Shown: one piece after another, positions 31,937 through 33,967 of the stretch
Position numbering within the stretch: the first letter of the stretch is position 1
Layout of the letters: each line of letters begins with the position of its first letter
Assembly (NCBI GenBank): GCA_019247495.1
Contig: JAFAOU010000016.1
Location: 1-33,967, forward strand
Source: Acidobacteriota bacterium
GTDB lineage: Bacteria > Acidobacteriota > Thermoanaerobaculia > Gp7-AA8
Length of the DNA: 33,967 nt
Direction: 5' to 3'
Translations under genes and position numbers: made by a program
Notes under the pieces: model-generated
What the model saw: only the letters and a program-made list of their open reading frames with translations
What the model was told of the DNA's origin: nothing
Database searches by the model: none

Positions 31937-32766
31937 CCGAGGTCTATCGGAAGTCGGGACGCGTCGTTCGGTATGAGAACGGGACCTTCCTCTCCGTTTC
32001 GGAGACCGGCGAAGCGGTCGAAGAGGGCGGCGTGTTTCAAGCTCGGCCGTCGGCAGAGGTACCAGCACAGACAGGAGTGTCTGTGCCACACGCGGCCGCC
32101 GATGTTGAGGGCTATGTGGCACAGACACTCTTGTCTGTGCGGTCCGGCAGAATTGAGCGCTTCATCGCCTCAGCCGGTACCGCGACGCATGAAACGAACG
32201 GCATCACGTGGACGGAGGAGTCGCGCCGCGTTCACATCTCCCTTGTTAATTCGCCGCTGCGAGCACTCATCGACCTCGCATCGTTTGATCGTGAAATCGT
32301 TCAAACAGTTGCGCACGCGCTTGCCCGTGCCGGCGACGAGCGCAACGCGCCAAAACGCATTCGTCTCGCTCCGAACGTTTCCGCCGCGATACTGCCGCCG
32401 CTCATCGGCGAGCTGGCGATGGAGCAGACCGGTGGCGGTTTTGACGGACGCGGCCAGGCGATCGAAACGCGTGTGGTGACGCACGATGCGCCGCCGAACT
32501 GGTATCGGCCCGGGTACGCCGTCCGTCCCGTTCGCGCGTGGCTCAACATCCGCGCGCTGCCGTTTGGACGCATCGATCCGGATGCGCCGCTCGGCATCGC
32601 GCTGCTGGAACCTGTTCACGGCACGATGCTTCGCGTCCTCTGCGTCGATGGCGCCGATGTTTTCCCCACGACCGTCGACGCCTCGCACATCGCTGCCGTC
32701 TCGCGCGCGGCGCCGGTCTGGTACCCGTATGCAGCCGGTTCGTTCGGCGCCGAGATGATGCTTTAG
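31933..32766 (+). CDS. Unrecognised protein, possible TldE-like partner, carrying an in-frame palindromic element
   Basis: A 277-residue protein starting inside the TldD-like stop (ATGA). TldE/PmbA proteins are the usual inactive partners of TldD, and position plus coupling suggest the same here, but I do not see clear TldE motifs. A long stretch (about residues 160-277, including GGGFDGRGQAIETRVV and PVRAWLNIRALPFGRID) looks like a normal folded domain. Residues 45-70 (AQTGVSVPHAAADVEGYVAQ and LLSV) are encoded by the palindromic pair at 32065-32140 and look like an insert. Function open. Confidence 0.5.
   Translation: MTEVYRKSGRVVRYENGTFLSVSETGEAVEEGGVFQARPSAEVPAQTGVSVPHAAADVEGYVAQTLLSVRSGRIERFIASAGTATHETNGITWTEESRRVHISLVNSPLRALIDLASFDREIVQTVAHALARAGDERNAPKRIRLAPNVSAAILPPLIGELAMEQTGGGFDGRGQAIETRVVTHDAPPNWYRPGYAVRPVRAWLNIRALPFGRIDPDAPLGIALLEPVHGTMLRVLCVDGADVFPTTVDASHIAAVSRAAPVWYPYAAGSFGAEMML
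32065..32140. repeat. Inverted pair of 25-bp palindromic units inside a coding region
   Basis: Unit A (32065-32089) and unit B (32116-32140) are each a 9-bp stem, GCACAGACA/TGTCTGTGC, with 4-base loops GGAG and CTCT, plus a CAC/GTG outer tail. Each is the reverse complement of the other with one difference. Together they form a 76-base block whose 26-base centre is unrelated. The reading frame runs through it. Confidence 0.9.
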
Positions 32767-32779
32767 AATCGCGGCGCTT

Positions 32780-33046
32780 ATGCCGACGAGCATCCGACAG
32801 ATCGAGTTCCTGGCGCGGTCGATCGTGAACCGGCTGGAAGACCGCGGCCTGGTCGAGTTCGGCGACGCGGAGATCGGCATCGACGTCGTCACAAAAACGC
32901 TCGAGGACAACTTCGCCGCGTATGACGCCATCGAAGCCGAGGCGCGCATCCGGCTCGCGAAAACGATTGGTACCCGCGAGCCGTCCGAGGCCGAGGTGAC
33001 CGAGGCGATGCGGCGCGTCGCTGCCGAACGGAACGTGACGTTATGA
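32780..33046 (+). CDS. DUF507 family protein
   Basis: An 88-residue helical protein: IRQIEFLARSIVNRLEDRG at the start, EDNFAAYDAIEAEARIRL in the middle. This order of two helices is the DUF507 pattern (PF04368), seen in many Acidobacteriota and deltaproteobacteria-like genomes; no function is known. The gene stands 13 bases after the previous stop. Its own TGA is followed at once by the GTGTCGG repeat. Confidence 0.7.
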   Translation: MPTSIRQIEFLARSIVNRLEDRGLVEFGDAEIGIDVVTKTLEDNFAAYDAIEAEARIRLAKTIGTREPSEAEVTEAMRRVAAERNVTL

Positions 33047-33048
33047 AG

Positions 33049-33206
33049 GGGTGTCGGGTGTCGGGTGTCGGGTGTCGGGAAAACCAAATCCCGGACGTTT
33101 TACGCCGGACGCGCGACATCCTGAATGTACCGGCTCCTCGCCGTGGGGATGCCGAAGTCATCGCGCTGCTTCCCTCCCGACACCCGACACCCGACATCCG
33201 ACACCC
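33049..33206. repeat. Inverted repeat with heptad (GTGTCGG) arms
   Basis: Left arm 33049-33080 and right arm 33175-33206 (32 bases each, one difference) are four tandem 7-base units GTGTCGG and their reverse complement. The spacer is 94 bases. The left arm starts 2 bases after the DUF507 TGA (33044-33046), and the right arm ends 8 bases before the next ATG. The spacer has no gene. Confidence 0.95.
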
Positions 33207-33214
33207 GTAAAACC

Positions 33215-33967
33215 ATGCCCACCGACAAACACACCGATAACGAACTGGAACGCCGCAAACGCGAGAGCGAGCTTGGCGGCGGCGAGAAGCGTATCGAGCG
33301 CCAGCATGCCGAGGGGAAGAAGACCGCGCGCGAACGCATCGCGCTGCTCTTCGACGCCGGCTCGTTTCAGGAGCTCGACCAACTCGTCGTGCACCGCTCC
33401 ACCGACTTCGGGATGGAGAAGCAGCGCATCTCGGGCGATGGCGTGGTCACCGGCTACGGCACGATCGGCGGCCGGCTCGTCTACGCCTTCGCGCAGGACT
33501 TCACCGTCTTCGGCGGCTCGCTGTCGGAAACGCACGCCGCAAAGATCGTGAAGGTGATGGATTTGGCCATGAAAAACGGCGCGCCCATCGTCGGCCTGAA
33601 CGACTCCGGCGGCGCGCGCATCCAGGAAGGGGTCGTCTCCCTCGGCGGCTACGCGGATATCTTTCTCCGCAACACCCTCGCGTCGGGTGTCGTCCCGCAG
33701 ATCTCCGCGATCATGGGGCCGTGCGCCGGCGGCGCCGTCTACTCCCCCGCCATCACCGACTTCATCCTGATGGTGAAAAAAACCAGCTACATGTTCGTGA
33801 CCGGCCCGGACGTGATCCGGACGGTGACGCACGAAGAGGTGACGAAGGAAAAACTCGGCGGCGCGGACACGCACAATCAAACCTCGGGCGTTGCGCACTT
33901 TGCGGCGGATTCAGACGAAGACTGCATCGCCACAATCCGCGAGCTGCTTTCGTACTTGCCGTCGAAC
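33215..33967 (+). CDS. Acyl-CoA (propionyl/methylcrotonyl-type) carboxylase beta subunit, partial
   Basis: The first 251 codons of a biotin-dependent carboxyltransferase subunit; the gene runs off the right edge (family length about 510-530). Family blocks are [20 protein letters not shown], the [10 protein letters not shown] helix, the acyl-CoA site [35 protein letters not shown] and [17 protein letters not shown], which binds biotin/CoA. It transfers the carboxyl group to an acyl-CoA, often propionyl-CoA in catabolism. The ATG at 33215 has no ribosome site; the repeat's right arm ends 8 bases before it. Confidence 0.9.
   Translation, partial: MPTDKHTDNELERRKRESELGGGEKRIERQHAEGKKTARERIALLFDAGSFQELDQLVVHRSTDFGMEKQRISGDGVVTGYGTIGGRLVYAFAQDFTVFGGSLSETHAAKIVKVMDLAMKNGAPIVGLNDSGGARIQEGVVSLGGYADIFLRNTLASGVVPQISAIMGPCAGGAVYSPAITDFILMVKKTSYMFVTGPDVIRTVTHEEVTKEKLGGADTHNQTSGVAHFAADSDEDCIATIRELLSYLPSN

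Noticed and set aside
8894..33206. CRISPR array
   Set aside because: The tandem 7- and 8-base repeats have no 25-40 base repeats with unique spacers and no cas genes are nearby.

Overview
The window looks like ordinary chromosome from a GC-rich, Gram-negative (diderm) bacterium. Evidence for an outer membrane is two OmpW-like barrel proteins, an LpxH-like lipid A phosphoesterase and several lipoproteins with lipobox cysteines. The mix of genes (DUF885 and M28 secreted peptidases, a PknB-type kinase with a TPR-like tail, a TldD-like protein, DUF507, a BadF-type sugar kinase, a GT39-like membrane enzyme) resembles Acidobacteriota such as Thermoanaerobaculia. That is an inference from gene content, not a phylogenetic result. 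No phage, plasmid, insertion sequence, CRISPR array, rRNA or tRNA gene was recognised.

Layout. 0-5 kb, minus strand: start of a flavin amine oxidase-like gene, a GT-C membrane glycosyltransferase, a Lys/Ala-rich H1-like protein, and a DUF885 hydrolase coupled to a DUF3313-type lipoprotein. 4.9-8.1 kb: a small membrane protein behind a pair of palindromic boxes, a DUF3800 gene, and a secreted protein with a possible glycosidase-like barrel. 8.1-10.3 kb: rph and glgC. 10.3-14.5 kb: a plus-strand run of DnaJ-like, macro domain, LpxH-like, MBL-fold and aroA genes, mostly overlapping. 14.8-21.4 kb: a CNNM/HlyC transporter, a 45-residue gene missed by ordinary length cut-offs, a LOG-family enzyme, a lipoprotein, an N-acetylglucosamine kinase-like gene, two tandem OmpW paralogues, tyrA and another lipoprotein. 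21.5-26.7 kb: an M28 peptidase, a small unknown gene, moaD, a DUF1858 redox peptide, selD, DUF2007 and a PEGA-like anchored protein. 26.7-34 kb: an EF-G-like GTPase, a Ser/Thr kinase, a TldD-like pair, DUF507 and the start of an acyl-CoA carboxylase beta subunit.

Two things stand out. First, selD is a selenoprotein gene: its real start is a GTG at 24629, and codon 20 is an in-frame TGA at the position of the catalytic cysteine, followed by a small SECIS-like hairpin. An ordinary ORF caller starts it 168 bases too late. Second, the window is studded with intergenic inverted repeats of unrelated sequence but similar build: arms of 7- or 8-base tandem units, or one long GC-rich arm. Nearly all sit directly on the stop codon of a neighbouring gene, and in several the stop codon lies inside the arm. 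One different palindromic pair has landed inside a coding region (32065-32140) and is read through in frame. These repeats are the best candidate here for something under-described.
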